Source: Paraburkholderia domus
GTDB lineage: Bacteria > Pseudomonadota > Gammaproteobacteria > Burkholderiales > Burkholderiaceae
NCBI RefSeq assembly: GCF_905220705.1
Contig: NZ_CAJNAT010000004.1
Location: 62,001-126,000, forward strand
Direction: 5' to 3'
DNA length: 64,000 nucleotides
Part shown: positions 16,672-25,506 of the stretch, in pieces
Position numbering within the stretch: the stretch's first letter is position 1
How the letters are laid out: each line of letters starts with the position of its first letter
The notes under the pieces: generated by a model
Database searches by the model: none
Told to the model about the DNA's origin: nothing
What the model saw: only the letters and a program-made list of their open reading frames with translations
Position numbers and translations under genes: made by a program

Positions 16672-17580
16672 ATGAAAACCACCCAATTGCGGACCCTCGT
16701 GGCGATTGCCGAGCACGGCACGCTGATGGCCGCCGCCGAAGCGCTATGCCTGTCGCAGCCTGCCGTGACCAAGAGCATCAAGGAGCTGGAGGCGCGTCTT
16801 GGCGTCCAACTGCTGCTGCGCAGCGGTTCGGGCATCCGGTTGACGCCGTATGGCGAAGCGCTGCTGAGGCGTGCGCGCACCGTCGTGACTGAGATCGCGC
16901 GGGCCGAGCAGGAACTGGAGGAGATGAAGTCGTCGGCTGAGCGGACACTCGAGATCGGTGTATCGCTGCTCGCCGCGTCAATCGTCGTGCCGGACGCGAT
17001 CCACGCGTTCCGTCAGCGGTTTCCCGATGTGCAGCTCGACGTGCACGAGTACCAGACGATGCGGCTCATCGACGGCCTGCGCGACGGCTCGTTCGACATG
17101 TGCATCGGCTTTACCGGCGAAGGCGATCCGAGCAACGAGTTTCGCGTGATACCGCTCGGCAACGTGTCGCAATCGCTGGCAGTCAAGCTGGGCGATCCGC
17201 TTGCGGGTGAGAGACAGCTTGCACGTTTGCGGGAGGCGCACTGGCTCTACAACTACACGCGCAAGAGCGTGCCCGCATTCTGGGCCGCGTTGACCGCGCG
17301 CGCGGGCGATACCGCGGGGGCGATTGCACCGCCGTCCCGGATTACGGTCTGCACGGCGCGGCGGCTCTATACGGAGCTCGCCAGCGAGGCGGGGGTGGTG
17401 AGCGTCTGGCCGGACTTTCAGCTCAACGAGGAAATCGAGCGCGGCACGCTGGAACGTGTTGCGCTCGATATCGCGCTACCTCGCCTCGCACTCAGCCTGA
17501 TTTATCGCAAGGATCGCGTGCTGGGCGGCGCTGCGGAATATTTCATCGATTGCCTGAAGAGTAAGGCGTTGCCGGATTGA
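16672..17580 (+). CDS. LysR-family transcriptional regulator
   Basis: A 302-residue LysR protein starting MKTTQLRTLVAIAEHGTLMA, with the HTH in AAEALCLSQPAVTKSIKELE and a standard effector domain (LEIGVSLLAASIVVPDAI onward). The ATG at 16672 gives the canonical LysR N-terminus; a 67-codon upstream extension reads into the promoter region and was rejected. It is divergent from the M20 amidohydrolase gene with 142 bases between, so it probably regulates that gene and the binding-protein gene behind it. Confidence 0.92.
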   Translation: MKTTQLRTLVAIAEHGTLMAAAEALCLSQPAVTKSIKELEARLGVQLLLRSGSGIRLTPYGEALLRRARTVVTEIARAEQELEEMKSSAERTLEIGVSLLAASIVVPDAIHAFRQRFPDVQLDVHEYQTMRLIDGLRDGSFDMCIGFTGEGDPSNEFRVIPLGNVSQSLAVKLGDPLAGERQLARLREAHWLYNYTRKSVPAFWAALTARAGDTAGAIAPPSRITVCTARRLYTELASEAGVVSVWPDFQLNEEIERGTLERVALDIALPRLALSLIYRKDRVLGGAAEYFIDCLKSKALPD

Positions 17581-18013
17581 AGGCGCGGCGTAGCGCGCGT
17601 TCGATAGCTCGCCGTCCAAGGTCTCGGATTGGAGGCTATCGTTATCGTTTGGATACCTACCGATTAAATTCGCGAACCCCGTTATGCAGGGCGTCGTCGC
17701 CGGCTTCGCCGGTTCAGGTGGGATTCGAGTGGAAACTAGGGACGCTTCGACCGCTGTACCGTCGTGCTGCCTGATGTATTGGTGCCGGATGGCGCGCGGC
17801 AAACGTCTAAAGATATACAGCGCGGCGCTGCTATTCAGCGGTGGCATAAAAGAGATACTGGCTGCGATCGGCAATTCAACGAAAAGAGGCCAGAAAAAAG
17901 GCCTGTTCGTCATGTAAACGCACGCACATGATCGATAGAATTTCGTTACGCATCGTCACGGGTCCGATACCTGTCGGATCGCTTTCTCACATCGGATTTC
18001 CGGTTAATTCAGC
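17581..18013. other. 433-base intergenic region
   Basis: Nothing convincing was found. Short open frames on both strands lack ribosome-binding sites and family similarity. No tRNA fold or IS end was recognised. Confidence 0.5.
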
Positions 18014-18730
18014 ATGACACGGCTTGCACGGCACTACGTCCCAGATCAACCGCAGCACGTTATCTTGCAGGGGCTCACGGGGCCCGCATTCCTGGACGAA
18101 GGAGACTACCTGTACTTCCTCGCCTGCCTGGCAGACGCAGCGCGCGTCGCCGATCTGGCAGTGCACGCGTGGGTACTCATGCCTGACGCGGTACAGTTCC
18201 TCGTGACACCTTCATACGAGTCGAGCGTGGCCATGGCGATGCAGGCAGTCTGCCGTCGCTACGTCGAGACCTTCAACCGCCGCCATGGGCGGCGCGGTTC
18301 GGTGTGGCGTGGCGGTTACTGCGCAACAGTGATTGAGCCCGACCGGTATTTCCTGCTCGCGAGCCGGGTTATCGATCATGCGCCGGTGCGCAACCGCCTG
18401 GTGGCAGAGCCGGGAAACTACCCGTGGTCCAGCTTCGCGCATCACATCGGGCTGCGTGTCGATAGCTTCATCAAGGACCATTCAATCTACCGGACGCTCG
18501 GCAATGCGCCGTTCGAGCGCCACCAGGCCTACCGCGATGTGAGCGCACAGCCCCTTGACGAACTCGAGGTCAACAACCTGATGCAGTCGACGCTCAACGG
18601 CTGGGTGCTCGGCAGCGCCACGTATTGCGAGTGGGCGGCGCAGACAGCCAACCGGCGTTTGATGCCCCTGCTGCTGCGCGACCGGCCGCCCAAGGCTCGC
18701 ACGACACGCGCCCTCGCACATGTGGACTAG
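18014..18730 (+). CDS. REP-associated tyrosine transposase-like protein lacking catalytic motifs
   Basis: A 238-residue protein with the overall layout of Y1/RAYT transposases: an N-terminal PQHVILQGL strand, a central LMPDAVQFLVTP segment, HGRRGSVWRGGYCATVI, and YPWSSFAHHIGL. In active RAYTs the central segment reads about MPNHVHLL, with the HUH histidines; here both are absent (Asp58-Ala-Val-Gln61). The helix that normally holds the catalytic tyrosine (RYIxLNPVR) reads RVIDHAPVR, so the nucleophile is missing too. Related Burkholderia proteins known to me share the NAVQ-type replacement, so this is probably a conserved, domesticated DNA-binding protein and not a recent wreck (recollection, not searched). 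No REP palindromes were recognised beside it. Confidence 0.75.
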   Translation: MTRLARHYVPDQPQHVILQGLTGPAFLDEGDYLYFLACLADAARVADLAVHAWVLMPDAVQFLVTPSYESSVAMAMQAVCRRYVETFNRRHGRRGSVWRGGYCATVIEPDRYFLLASRVIDHAPVRNRLVAEPGNYPWSSFAHHIGLRVDSFIKDHSIYRTLGNAPFERHQAYRDVSAQPLDELEVNNLMQSTLNGWVLGSATYCEWAAQTANRRLMPLLLRDRPPKARTTRALAHVD

Positions 18731-18820
18731 TCAAAAGAGAAACAAGCAACGAAACCTTGCCTGTTTGAGAGGTGCTACGCCAGGTCAGAGCGTTTCAATC
18801 CGCTCGACCGTATCTCTTCC

Positions 18821-20380
18821 TCAAGCGATTTCCAGTGCCTGCAATATCGGTAGATGTATTTCAGCAAAGCGATTCGCTTTCGCAATCAGATCGCCGCTGG
18901 TGTTGAGCGGGCTAACGGAAACGCCCTCCGTGATGTGAGCGGGTGCGGAACTCGTGCGCAAAGCGGCCTCGGCGAATTCGGCCCACTGTGTAGGTTCCCT
19001 TAAGTGACGTCGCCTCGCCAACAGGAAGAGCTGTGGCACACGCGGAATCAAAACGCCCGAACCGGACACCGGACTGACCAGAAATTGTACGTCCCCATGC
19101 TGGAGCGCCTGCTCGCAAATGGCGGCATTCAGCCTGTCCGATGACGGACGAGCGAGGTCAATCTGCGCCTCGTCCTGTACATTCAGCAACACGCCGGCTC
19201 CCACCAACAATGTCACGGCCTTGACGATGAGGGGGAGCGTAATCCCGCGTACGCGGACGCTGTTTTCAATATCGGCGAGGCGTGCGGGGTGATGGCTGGC
19301 AAGCGCGTCGAGAATCGGACCATATAAGCTTTCCGGTAGCGTCGCTTCTCCCAGCGCTCCGCGCACGTTCAGCAAGACCGAATCCCTCGGCAATGCCAGC
19401 ATGACGCGATGCGCGCGCAGCGCCGTCTGCTGCGCCTCGTCACTAAGCGTCCGGCGCCCTTTGACCCAATAATCTCGCCGCATCGACCGGTTGATGCAAA
19501 AGTCCCGTACGGTCTCACGTAAAACGGTATCTGGAATGCCCGCCAACAAGGCGCGTTGAGCGGGGTTGAGATTGATCTCGTCAACGTGATCGCGATAGTC
19601 CGCAGAGCAGCCATAAGTCAAACCGCTCGCAGCAAGCGATGATGTGACCTGCGAGAAAGTCATGGGCTGCCAGTCACGATTGAAGTATTCATGTGCGAGG
19701 TAGTGCGTGTTTTCCTTGCACAATGCGTCGACACGTTCAGCCAGCAGCGGGTTGACCACTGCATAGCCGGGTTGCGTCGCAACCACGGTTTTGACGAAGT
19801 CTAATGCCGCTGCAATGTGCGTCTGGACCTGCGTTTCGGCGGGCACGCCACTGTGTGCACTCAACCGCGCGCTCGCCTGGAAATGACAGTTCATCAATTC
19901 GCGCACCGGCAACATCGTGGCCCACCCGGGCTGGGTGTTGTAGCTCATAGACACAACGCCGCCGTCATTGAGTTTGCGTCGTATGAAGTCGGCAATGAGC
20001 GCGCGGTTTTCGTCGGAAATCCAGCTCCAGATGCCGTGCATGCCGATGAAATCAAAATTCGGCAAATCGTCTCGCATACAGAATTCTGCGAAGCTTTCAG
20101 CGAACAATCTCGCCTGCGATCCGGCGCACTGTGTCAGTTGCCGTGCAAAGCTCGCATGAGACGGGTTGAAGTCAGTACCGAACCATCTTGTAGCGGACCC
20201 GGCTGCGTGGATATTCACGCTGACGCCGTGGCCGAATCCTAGCTCGCACGCGGTACGAAGAGCCGGAGGGGTGAGTCCCGACTGTAGCAACGGAAGTCTG
20301 AGGCGCAGCGGATCGAGTTCGTCGCAATACCCGTACGTGTACTCAATACCATCAATGCTGCCGGCTTCCCATTCACTCAC
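18821..20380 (-). CDS. SAM-dependent methyltransferase with regulatory domain (PKMT-like)
   Basis: A 519-residue class I methyltransferase. The SAM-binding motif I is ACELGFGHGVSV (about residues 44-55), with FGTDFNPSHASFA next, FDFIGMHGIWSWISDENR, and GGVVSMSYNTQPGW. The middle section (LAHEYFNRDWQPMTFSQV, SADYRDHVDEINLNP, RETVRDFCINRSMRRDYWVKG) is the methyltransferase regulatory domain found in the rickettsial PKMT outer-membrane-protein lysine methyltransferases. A C-terminal helical part completes it. The target protein is unknown. It stands alone, convergent with the RAYT-like gene. Confidence 0.82.
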   Translation of the reverse strand: MSEWEAGSIDGIEYTYGYCDELDPLRLRLPLLQSGLTPPALRTACELGFGHGVSVNIHAAGSATRWFGTDFNPSHASFARQLTQCAGSQARLFAESFAEFCMRDDLPNFDFIGMHGIWSWISDENRALIADFIRRKLNDGGVVSMSYNTQPGWATMLPVRELMNCHFQASARLSAHSGVPAETQVQTHIAAALDFVKTVVATQPGYAVVNPLLAERVDALCKENTHYLAHEYFNRDWQPMTFSQVTSSLAASGLTYGCSADYRDHVDEINLNPAQRALLAGIPDTVLRETVRDFCINRSMRRDYWVKGRRTLSDEAQQTALRAHRVMLALPRDSVLLNVRGALGEATLPESLYGPILDALASHHPARLADIENSVRVRGITLPLIVKAVTLLVGAGVLLNVQDEAQIDLARPSSDRLNAAICEQALQHGDVQFLVSPVSGSGVLIPRVPQLFLLARRRHLREPTQWAEFAEAALRTSSAPAHITEGVSVSPLNTSGDLIAKANRFAEIHLPILQALEIA

Positions 20381-20742
20381 GTTCTAGCTCTCATTTTCTT
20401 AAAGGATTGCCGTACTGGAACGACGTCTTCCCAATCCACTTTCAATAGAGGCCGGGCGATGCGGTCAACGTCGCCGGGCGCGGATCTCCCCGCCGCCGGG
20501 TCGGCGCGATGCGAAGCCTCTCATAGCGCGGGCCCCTTTGTCTATCCACAGTGCAACGCCAAACGTTCCTACGCGGTTTCCCGCTTTGATAGCAAGTCCT
20601 TCAGGTTCTCATAAGGTAGCGTCCCTTATATTCATGCGCCGACGGCGATGCCGCTCAACTGCTGGTCGGCTGATCCGGGATGAGGTTCGCGTCTTTGGTC
20701 ATTCGACACACCTCGTTATCCAATCGACATTCGTCCATCGAC
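20381..20742. other. 362-base divergent intergenic region
   Basis: It lies between two divergent methyltransferase genes and must hold their promoters. No clear operator, repeat or small gene was recognised. Confidence 0.45.
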
Positions 20743-21666
20743 ATGAATAGTTCCGACTCCCAGCCGCAATCCGATGTGTGGTCCGATTGGCTGTTACATA
20801 TTCGGCACGGAGATGATCCAGGGCACGAACGAGCCCTCCATGTCGAACTCAAACATCATGTGGACCGCGTTCTGGACGGCGCGAAGCTTGCCCCTGGCAT
20901 GACGCTCGCCGACATCGGTGCCGGCGACGGACTGATCGGCTTAAGTGCTATCGACCGCATAGGCCCATCACTGCGCGTGCTTTTGACGGATATCTCGGCA
21001 CCTCTGCTTCGTCACACTGAAGCACTCGCAGTTCAGCGGAACATCCAGGATCAGTGCGTCTTCATCCAATGCTCCGCCGAATCGCTCGATGGCATTGAGG
21101 ATGGCACTGTCGATGCAGTCACGACACGGGCCGTTCTCGCTTACGTCCCCGACAAGATGGCCGCTCTGCGGGAATTTCATCGGATTCTCAGACCCGGTGG
21201 CCGGCTATCGATCGCCGAACCCATTATGCGCGACGATGCAATCGAGGCAAGCTCGCTGCGGAAAATCGTTGAAGGTCTGCCCGAGAAAGCCGGGGACAAC
21301 TTCTTCCACCTGCTGCATCGCTGGAAAGCCGCTCAGTTTCCCGATACTGAGGAAAAAATTGCTGCGAGTCCGATTGCCAACTACGGCGAACGCGATCTGG
21401 TCCGCTTCGCTTTAGATGCAGGGTTCGCGGATATTCATATGGAGTTTCACGTCGATGTACGCCCCGCTGCGCTCACCTCGTGGGATGTGCTGCTTGGCAG
21501 CTCGCCGCACCCTTGGGCTCCGCGGCTCGGCGACATTCTCGCGACGCAGTTCACCGTGGACGAACGACTATTTTTCGAACAGATCCTCCGCCCGCAAGTT
21601 GAGGGTCGTCGATTGGTCACGGCCGAGCGCACCGCTTACCTTACGGCACTAAAGCCTAATCGCTGA
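20743..21666 (+). CDS. Class I SAM-dependent methyltransferase (UbiE/COQ5-like)
   Basis: A 307-residue protein (from the ATG at 20743). Motif I is TLADIGAGDGLIGLSA, motif II region LRVLLTDIS, and a post-motif FHRILRPGGRLSIAEP typical of the Methyltransf_11/25 folds. A C-terminal extension (about residues 190-307) contains ANYGERDLVRFALDAGF, seen in small-molecule methyltransferases. The start is uncertain: a 21-codon longer reading from 20680 exists and neither has a clear ribosome-binding site. Substrate unknown. Confidence 0.82.
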   Translation: MNSSDSQPQSDVWSDWLLHIRHGDDPGHERALHVELKHHVDRVLDGAKLAPGMTLADIGAGDGLIGLSAIDRIGPSLRVLLTDISAPLLRHTEALAVQRNIQDQCVFIQCSAESLDGIEDGTVDAVTTRAVLAYVPDKMAALREFHRILRPGGRLSIAEPIMRDDAIEASSLRKIVEGLPEKAGDNFFHLLHRWKAAQFPDTEEKIAASPIANYGERDLVRFALDAGFADIHMEFHVDVRPAALTSWDVLLGSSPHPWAPRLGDILATQFTVDERLFFEQILRPQVEGRRLVTAERTAYLTALKPNR

Positions 21667-21863
21667 CGCACGCGGACGCTTCGGCCAATCATTTGCCGGC
21701 CAACGAAGCTGTGGCAACCGCTGTTATACATTGCGCTTCGCCGTTCAACTCGGGCGGCGTCGAAGCGCCGAAGCGTGCGCATCGCTATTCCGGCAGGTTC
21801 CGGAGTGCTCCTGCCGATGTGGTTGCGAGGACGAGCCATGCGCACATGCTCCGGAAAATCGCG

Positions 21864-22991
21864 CTAAAGGATACCGTCCAACGCCTTGGCAAGCCTGGCG
21901 ACCGCGCCTTCGACGTCATGCAGTTTGTCCAGGCCAAATAATCCGATGCGGAAGGTCTTGAAGTCTTCAGGCTCGTCGCATTGAAGGGGAACGCCGGGCG
22001 CGATCTGCAAGCCGGCATCGGCGAATTTCTTGCCGGATCGTATGCCGTCGTCGTCGGTATAGCTGACCACAACGCCCGGAGCCTGAAAACCTTCGGCCGC
22101 CACGCTTTTGAAACCCTTGGCACCCAGGAGTGAGCGAACGCGCGCGCCGAGTTCAACCTGCTCCGCTCTCACTTTGTCGAAGCCATATGCCTCGGTTTCC
22201 TTCATGACGTCGCGCAGCGTCGCGAGACTATCCGTGGGCATCGTGGCGTGGTACGCGAACCCGCCGTTCTCGTAGGCCTCCATGATCTGCAGCCACTTGC
22301 GAAGATCGCAAGCGAAACTGGTGCTGGTTGTTGCGTCGATTCTTTCGCGGGCAAGAGGGCTGAGCATGACCAGTGCGCAGCAGGGTGATGCACTCCATCC
22401 CTTTTGCGGTGCGCTGATCAGGACATCGACGCCACTGGCCTGCATGTCCACCCAGATCGTGCCGGAGGCGATGCAATCCAGTACAAACATGCCGCCGACG
22501 GCATGAACTGCGTCGGACACCGCGCGTAAATAGGCATCAGGCAGCATCATCCCGGATGCGGTTTCGACATGCGGCGCAAAGACCAGATCCGGCTTGTTTT
22601 CCCTGATCGCCGCGACCACCTCTTCAATCGGCGGCGGTGCATAGGCGGCCTGCCTTCCTTGTTCGACCGGACGCGCCTTCAACACTATCGATTCAGACGG
22701 AATGCCGCCCATGTCGAAAATCTGCGACCAGCGGAAACTGAACCAGCCATTGCGGATGACCAGACACTTCTTGTTCGTCGCGAACTGCCGGGCGACGGCT
22801 TCCATGCCGAAAGTCCCGCTACCCGGGACGATAACGGCCGACTTCGCGTTGTAGACTTTTTTCAGAGAATCGGAAATATCGCGCATGACTCCTTGAAAGA
22901 GCTGCGACATATGATTGATTGATCGGTCGGTGTACACGACTGAATATTCGAGGAGTCCCTCGCGGTCGACATCGGGAAGTAGGCCTGGCAC
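21864..22991 (-). CDS. Class V PLP-dependent aminotransferase (alanine-glyoxylate/serine-pyruvate type)
   Basis: A 375-residue fold-type I aminotransferase. The PLP lysine lies in ISAPQKGWSASPC, the phosphate-binding start in VIVPGSGTFGMEAVARQF, and the cofactor Asp in GGMFVLDCIASG. Other family segments are FAPHVETASGMMLPD and FRIGLFGL at the C-terminus. These enzymes move amino groups between alanine or serine and glyoxylate or pyruvate. The start codon is GTG at 22991, supported by GGAGACAAAC directly upstream. No partner enzyme is adjacent. Confidence 0.9.
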   Translation of the reverse strand: MPGLLPDVDREGLLEYSVVYTDRSINHMSQLFQGVMRDISDSLKKVYNAKSAVIVPGSGTFGMEAVARQFATNKKCLVIRNGWFSFRWSQIFDMGGIPSESIVLKARPVEQGRQAAYAPPPIEEVVAAIRENKPDLVFAPHVETASGMMLPDAYLRAVSDAVHAVGGMFVLDCIASGTIWVDMQASGVDVLISAPQKGWSASPCCALVMLSPLARERIDATTSTSFACDLRKWLQIMEAYENGGFAYHATMPTDSLATLRDVMKETEAYGFDKVRAEQVELGARVRSLLGAKGFKSVAAEGFQAPGVVVSYTDDDGIRSGKKFADAGLQIAPGVPLQCDEPEDFKTFRIGLFGLDKLHDVEGAVARLAKALDGIL

Positions 22992-23195
22992 GTTTGTCTC
23001 CGGTTATAGACGAATATGAGGATCGAAAACAGATTCTAACGAAAGCCACCTGCACCAGCATCGGCCGAGACGCCCCGTTACCCATCCGGCAAGTTTCGGC
23101 GCGGACCAGCCGTCGAGTTATGCTGGTTTGGAATGCTCTACTGGCAACAATCGGCACGATTGTGAACCGTAGCCGAAGCGAGGTTTCAAAATGGA

Positions 23196-23218
23196 ACTCC
23201 CAACTTTCCTTTGGGAGT
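23196..23218 (+). repeat. Hairpin upstream of integrase remnant
   Basis: ACTCCCAA (23196-23203) pairs perfectly with TTGGGAGT (23211-23218) across seven bases, just before the ATG of the integrase fragment. Hairpins of this kind recur upstream of intact members of that family as I recall. Confidence 0.4.
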
Positions 23219-23223
23219 GTGCC

Positions 23224-23347
23224 ATGAAATTCGAACAATCCCGTGAGGCGTGGAACAAAGGCAAGCTGGTCGGCCAGAAGCCACCGCTCAAGTTCGCGAT
23301 GTCACCCACGTCAATCAGGTCCTGCCGCGGGCACAGGTCGTGACATA
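23224..23347 (+). pseudogene. Remnant of a tyrosine recombinase/phage-type integrase
   Basis: The first 25 codons, MKFEQSREAWNKGKLVGQKP then PLKFA, are the N-terminus of a very widespread short site-specific integrase. The next stretch, read in another frame, gives VRDVTHVNQVLPRAQVV, which matches a segment that in the intact protein lies about 40 residues further on. About 100 bases between the two have been lost and the frames no longer agree. The catalytic C-terminal half is absent. It is a dead fragment and shows past mobile activity at this site. Confidence 0.75.
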
Positions 23348-23420
23348 GGGGCTCCGCGCGTACTGTTCGTGTTGAACACAGCGGGCGACGGCTACGGATC
23401 TGGCATCATCGGCTGTGTAA

Positions 23421-23708
23421 TTGCAGCTCGCTTCGAACGCGGTCCCGGGAGACGAGCCGAGAGAGTTCGAAACGTTGGCGTGGCTGGTGCGCGGGCTTCC
23501 GTCCAAGACGATTGCGCTGAGAATGGGTCTTGAAGACATTACGGTACGAAAATACGTCAGCCATTTGCTCGCGCATTTCAATCTGCGGCGCCGTACGGAA
23601 CTCATCGTCATGCTGGCGGATAAAGCGATCAAACTCGGCGTCCCGCCAATCACGGATCCCGCCCATGATCGAAGCCCGTCGGCCGTTGGGCAGCAACGAG
23701 CCGACTGA
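23421..23708 (+). pseudogene. LuxR-type HTH fragment of a truncated response regulator
   Basis: About 95 codons carry a LuxR/FixJ C-terminal HTH: EPREFETLAWLVRGLPSKTI, then TVRKYVSHLLAHFNLRRRTE. No receiver domain precedes it; the only start is a TTG directly after an in-frame TAA, with no ribosome-binding site. It runs toward and overlaps by 59 bases the end of the hybrid histidine kinase on the other strand, its natural partner. A full-length regulator would be about 210 residues. It is probably a 5'-deleted pseudogene, lost together with the integrase event just upstream; expression of a free HTH domain cannot be excluded. Confidence 0.65.
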
Positions 23709-24993
23709 CTTCAGCGAGCGTGCTTTCCGGCGCGGAAGACTTCCGCACCAGCACGAACGGCTCGGCGAAATCGCGAAGTGCGTGCGGAGACACCAGCTCG
23801 CCAGTGATGAATGCGACGGGAAGCACGCCCGCCCAGGCGAAATGCTGCCTGATCCGTTCGGCAAGCTCAATGCCGGTCGGCCCGTCGCGCAGCCGGATAT
23901 CGGTGACAATGATGTCGGGTGCGCGGCCATCGTCGGCGAGAATCGATTCGAATCCCGCCATTGACCCGGCGGCATCCACCAGTGCGCCAGCACTGAGGAA
24001 TAATCGGCGCAGGCCCTCGAGAACGGTCGGTTCGTCATCGCAAAGCAGGATGTATCTGCCGTTGAGGATGGACGTGCATGCGGCGTTCGCTGGGTCTTCC
24101 GTCACGATGACGGGTGCTGATTGCGATATCGGAGCGTACAGGGAGAAGCGTGACCCGCGCCCTTCGACCGACCAGAAACGCATGCTGTGCTTCGGCAGAA
24201 TTCCGACAACCCGATTGACGATAGACAACCCAAGTCCGAGTCCTTTCGACCGGTCGCGGCCGGGGTTGTTAATCTGATAGTACTCGGCGAATATCGCATC
24301 CCGATGCGCGGGCGAGATGCCGATGCCCGTGTCCCATACGTCAATGCGAAGCCGCTCCCCAATCAGCACCCAGCCGATTACGACGCCCCCCGCGGAGGTG
24401 TTCTTGATCGCATTCGATACAAGATTGGACAATGCCCGTTTGAACAGGGAGCGGTCGCTTTCAATAGGCGGCGGGGGGCATCGACGCACGCTGATTCTCA
24501 ACTCGATGCCCCGCGACTTCGCCGGTTCAAGGTATTGCTCGAAGACTTCTGTCAGCACGGCCTGCGTATCGACCGGTGACAGGTGCGGGACGTATGAGCC
24601 CAGTTCGCTATAGTCCTGAATGTCCTTGAACATGTCGAGGATGTCGCGTGCCGTTTCCTCGATAACGTCGGGATCATGGCTTGCGGTGTGTTCATCTGCG
24701 AGTTTTCTCCGCGCGCTACGGATAAAGAGGTTGATCGCGGCGAGAGGCTGCTGGATGTCGTGGTAGGCCGATGAAAAGAATCGCTCCTTCTCTCTGACGA
24801 CTTCTCTCATGCGTTCATTTTGTTGCTTGACCACGCGAGAAGCGGCTTCAACGCGTGCCTTGGCTGCGCGCAACGTGCGCCGGAACACAAATTCGCGCCG
24901 GGCCGCGAGTTCAAACTGAATGCAGACGCCAATACCAACGAGATACATCATAGACACCATAGCCCCACGGGTATACCAGTGAGACCAGGACAT
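23650..24993 (-). CDS. Hybrid histidine kinase, catalytic and receiver part (split from its membrane domain)
   Basis: A 447-residue kinase. One transmembrane helix (about residues 11-27) is followed by a coiled coil, the H box RFFSSAYHDIQQPLAAI (His78), the N box LSNLVSNAIKNT, G boxes DTGIGIS and GLGLGLSIVNRV, then a receiver domain with LLCDDEP, phospho-acceptor Asp in VTDIRLRDGP, and conserved Lys in VRKSSAPE. The ATG at 24993 is in the same frame as the upstream membrane ORF and separated from it by one TGA and three codons. It may therefore be re-initiated from the ATG or be part of a gene disrupted by a nonsense mutation. The partner response regulator at 23421 is also truncated. Confidence 0.85.
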   Translation of the reverse strand: MSWSHWYTRGAMVSMMYLVGIGVCIQFELAARREFVFRRTLRAAKARVEAASRVVKQQNERMREVVREKERFFSSAYHDIQQPLAAINLFIRSARRKLADEHTASHDPDVIEETARDILDMFKDIQDYSELGSYVPHLSPVDTQAVLTEVFEQYLEPAKSRGIELRISVRRCPPPPIESDRSLFKRALSNLVSNAIKNTSAGGVVIGWVLIGERLRIDVWDTGIGISPAHRDAIFAEYYQINNPGRDRSKGLGLGLSIVNRVVGILPKHSMRFWSVEGRGSRFSLYAPISQSAPVIVTEDPANAACTSILNGRYILLCDDEPTVLEGLRRLFLSAGALVDAAGSMAGFESILADDGRAPDIIVTDIRLRDGPTGIELAERIRQHFAWAGVLPVAFITGELVSPHALRDFAEPFVLVRKSSAPESTLAEVSRLVAAQRPTGFDHGRDP

Positions 24994-25002
24994 GGAAGTA
25001 CC

Positions 25003-25506
25003 TCAGATGTATCGGAGCAGTTCTATAAGATGGTAGGTTACAACGCATAGTCCGACTAACCATGCTGCCGTGATTGCGCGAAGTCTGAACAACGTGAATA
25101 TCAGGAAAAGGGCAACGAAAAAACCGGGGAAAATCTCCTGTCCGACCCGGACTGGCGGGTAAACGTTCACCAGCCCCAATAGGGCGAACCAGCAGCTCAG
25201 CGTCACTACGCAAAGTAACCTGACGGCCCAGCGTTCGTCAAAGGCGCGCGGTCCCCACATCAACCATAACGGCAGAGCCATACCCACGGCACCTGCGAGT
25301 CGCACATAGCCAACGCGGAAGAGGATGCTGGGATCAAGCGTGTTCAGCAGCAACCAATCACGGATAACAACCGCGGTCCATATCAGTATGAGGCTGGCGC
25401 AAGCCAACCTGCGTTGGCTCGCGTAGCGACGCGCATAGTCCATACGGAACGCACGCTCCACAGCCGCCGAGCCAAACTTGCGTACCAGGAAGCCTGACAA
25501 TCTCAT
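25003..25506 (-). CDS. Membrane sensor domain of the split histidine kinase
   Basis: A 167-residue integral membrane protein with about five hydrophobic segments (LACASLILIWTAVVIRDW, LAGAVGMALPLWLMW, LLCVVTLSCWFALLGLV, FPGFFVALFLIFTLF, AAWLVGLCVVTYHLIEL). It ends TYHLIELLRYI then TGA at 25003-25005, and the same frame continues through three codons into the kinase ATG and a further helix. The whole would form a standard multi-helix sensor kinase of about 620 residues. I infer that the TGA split one gene. Two separately translated, interacting products remain possible. Confidence 0.7.
   Translation of the reverse strand: MRLSGFLVRKFGSAAVERAFRMDYARRYASQRRLACASLILIWTAVVIRDWLLLNTLDPSILFRVGYVRLAGAVGMALPLWLMWGPRAFDERWAVRLLCVVTLSCWFALLGLVNVYPPVRVGQEIFPGFFVALFLIFTLFRLRAITAAWLVGLCVVTYHLIELLRYI

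Noticed and set aside
25003..25005. TGA in the split kinase as selenocysteine codon
   Set aside because: No selenocysteine insertion hairpin was seen after it and histidine kinases are not known selenoproteins; nonsense mutation or true split is simpler.
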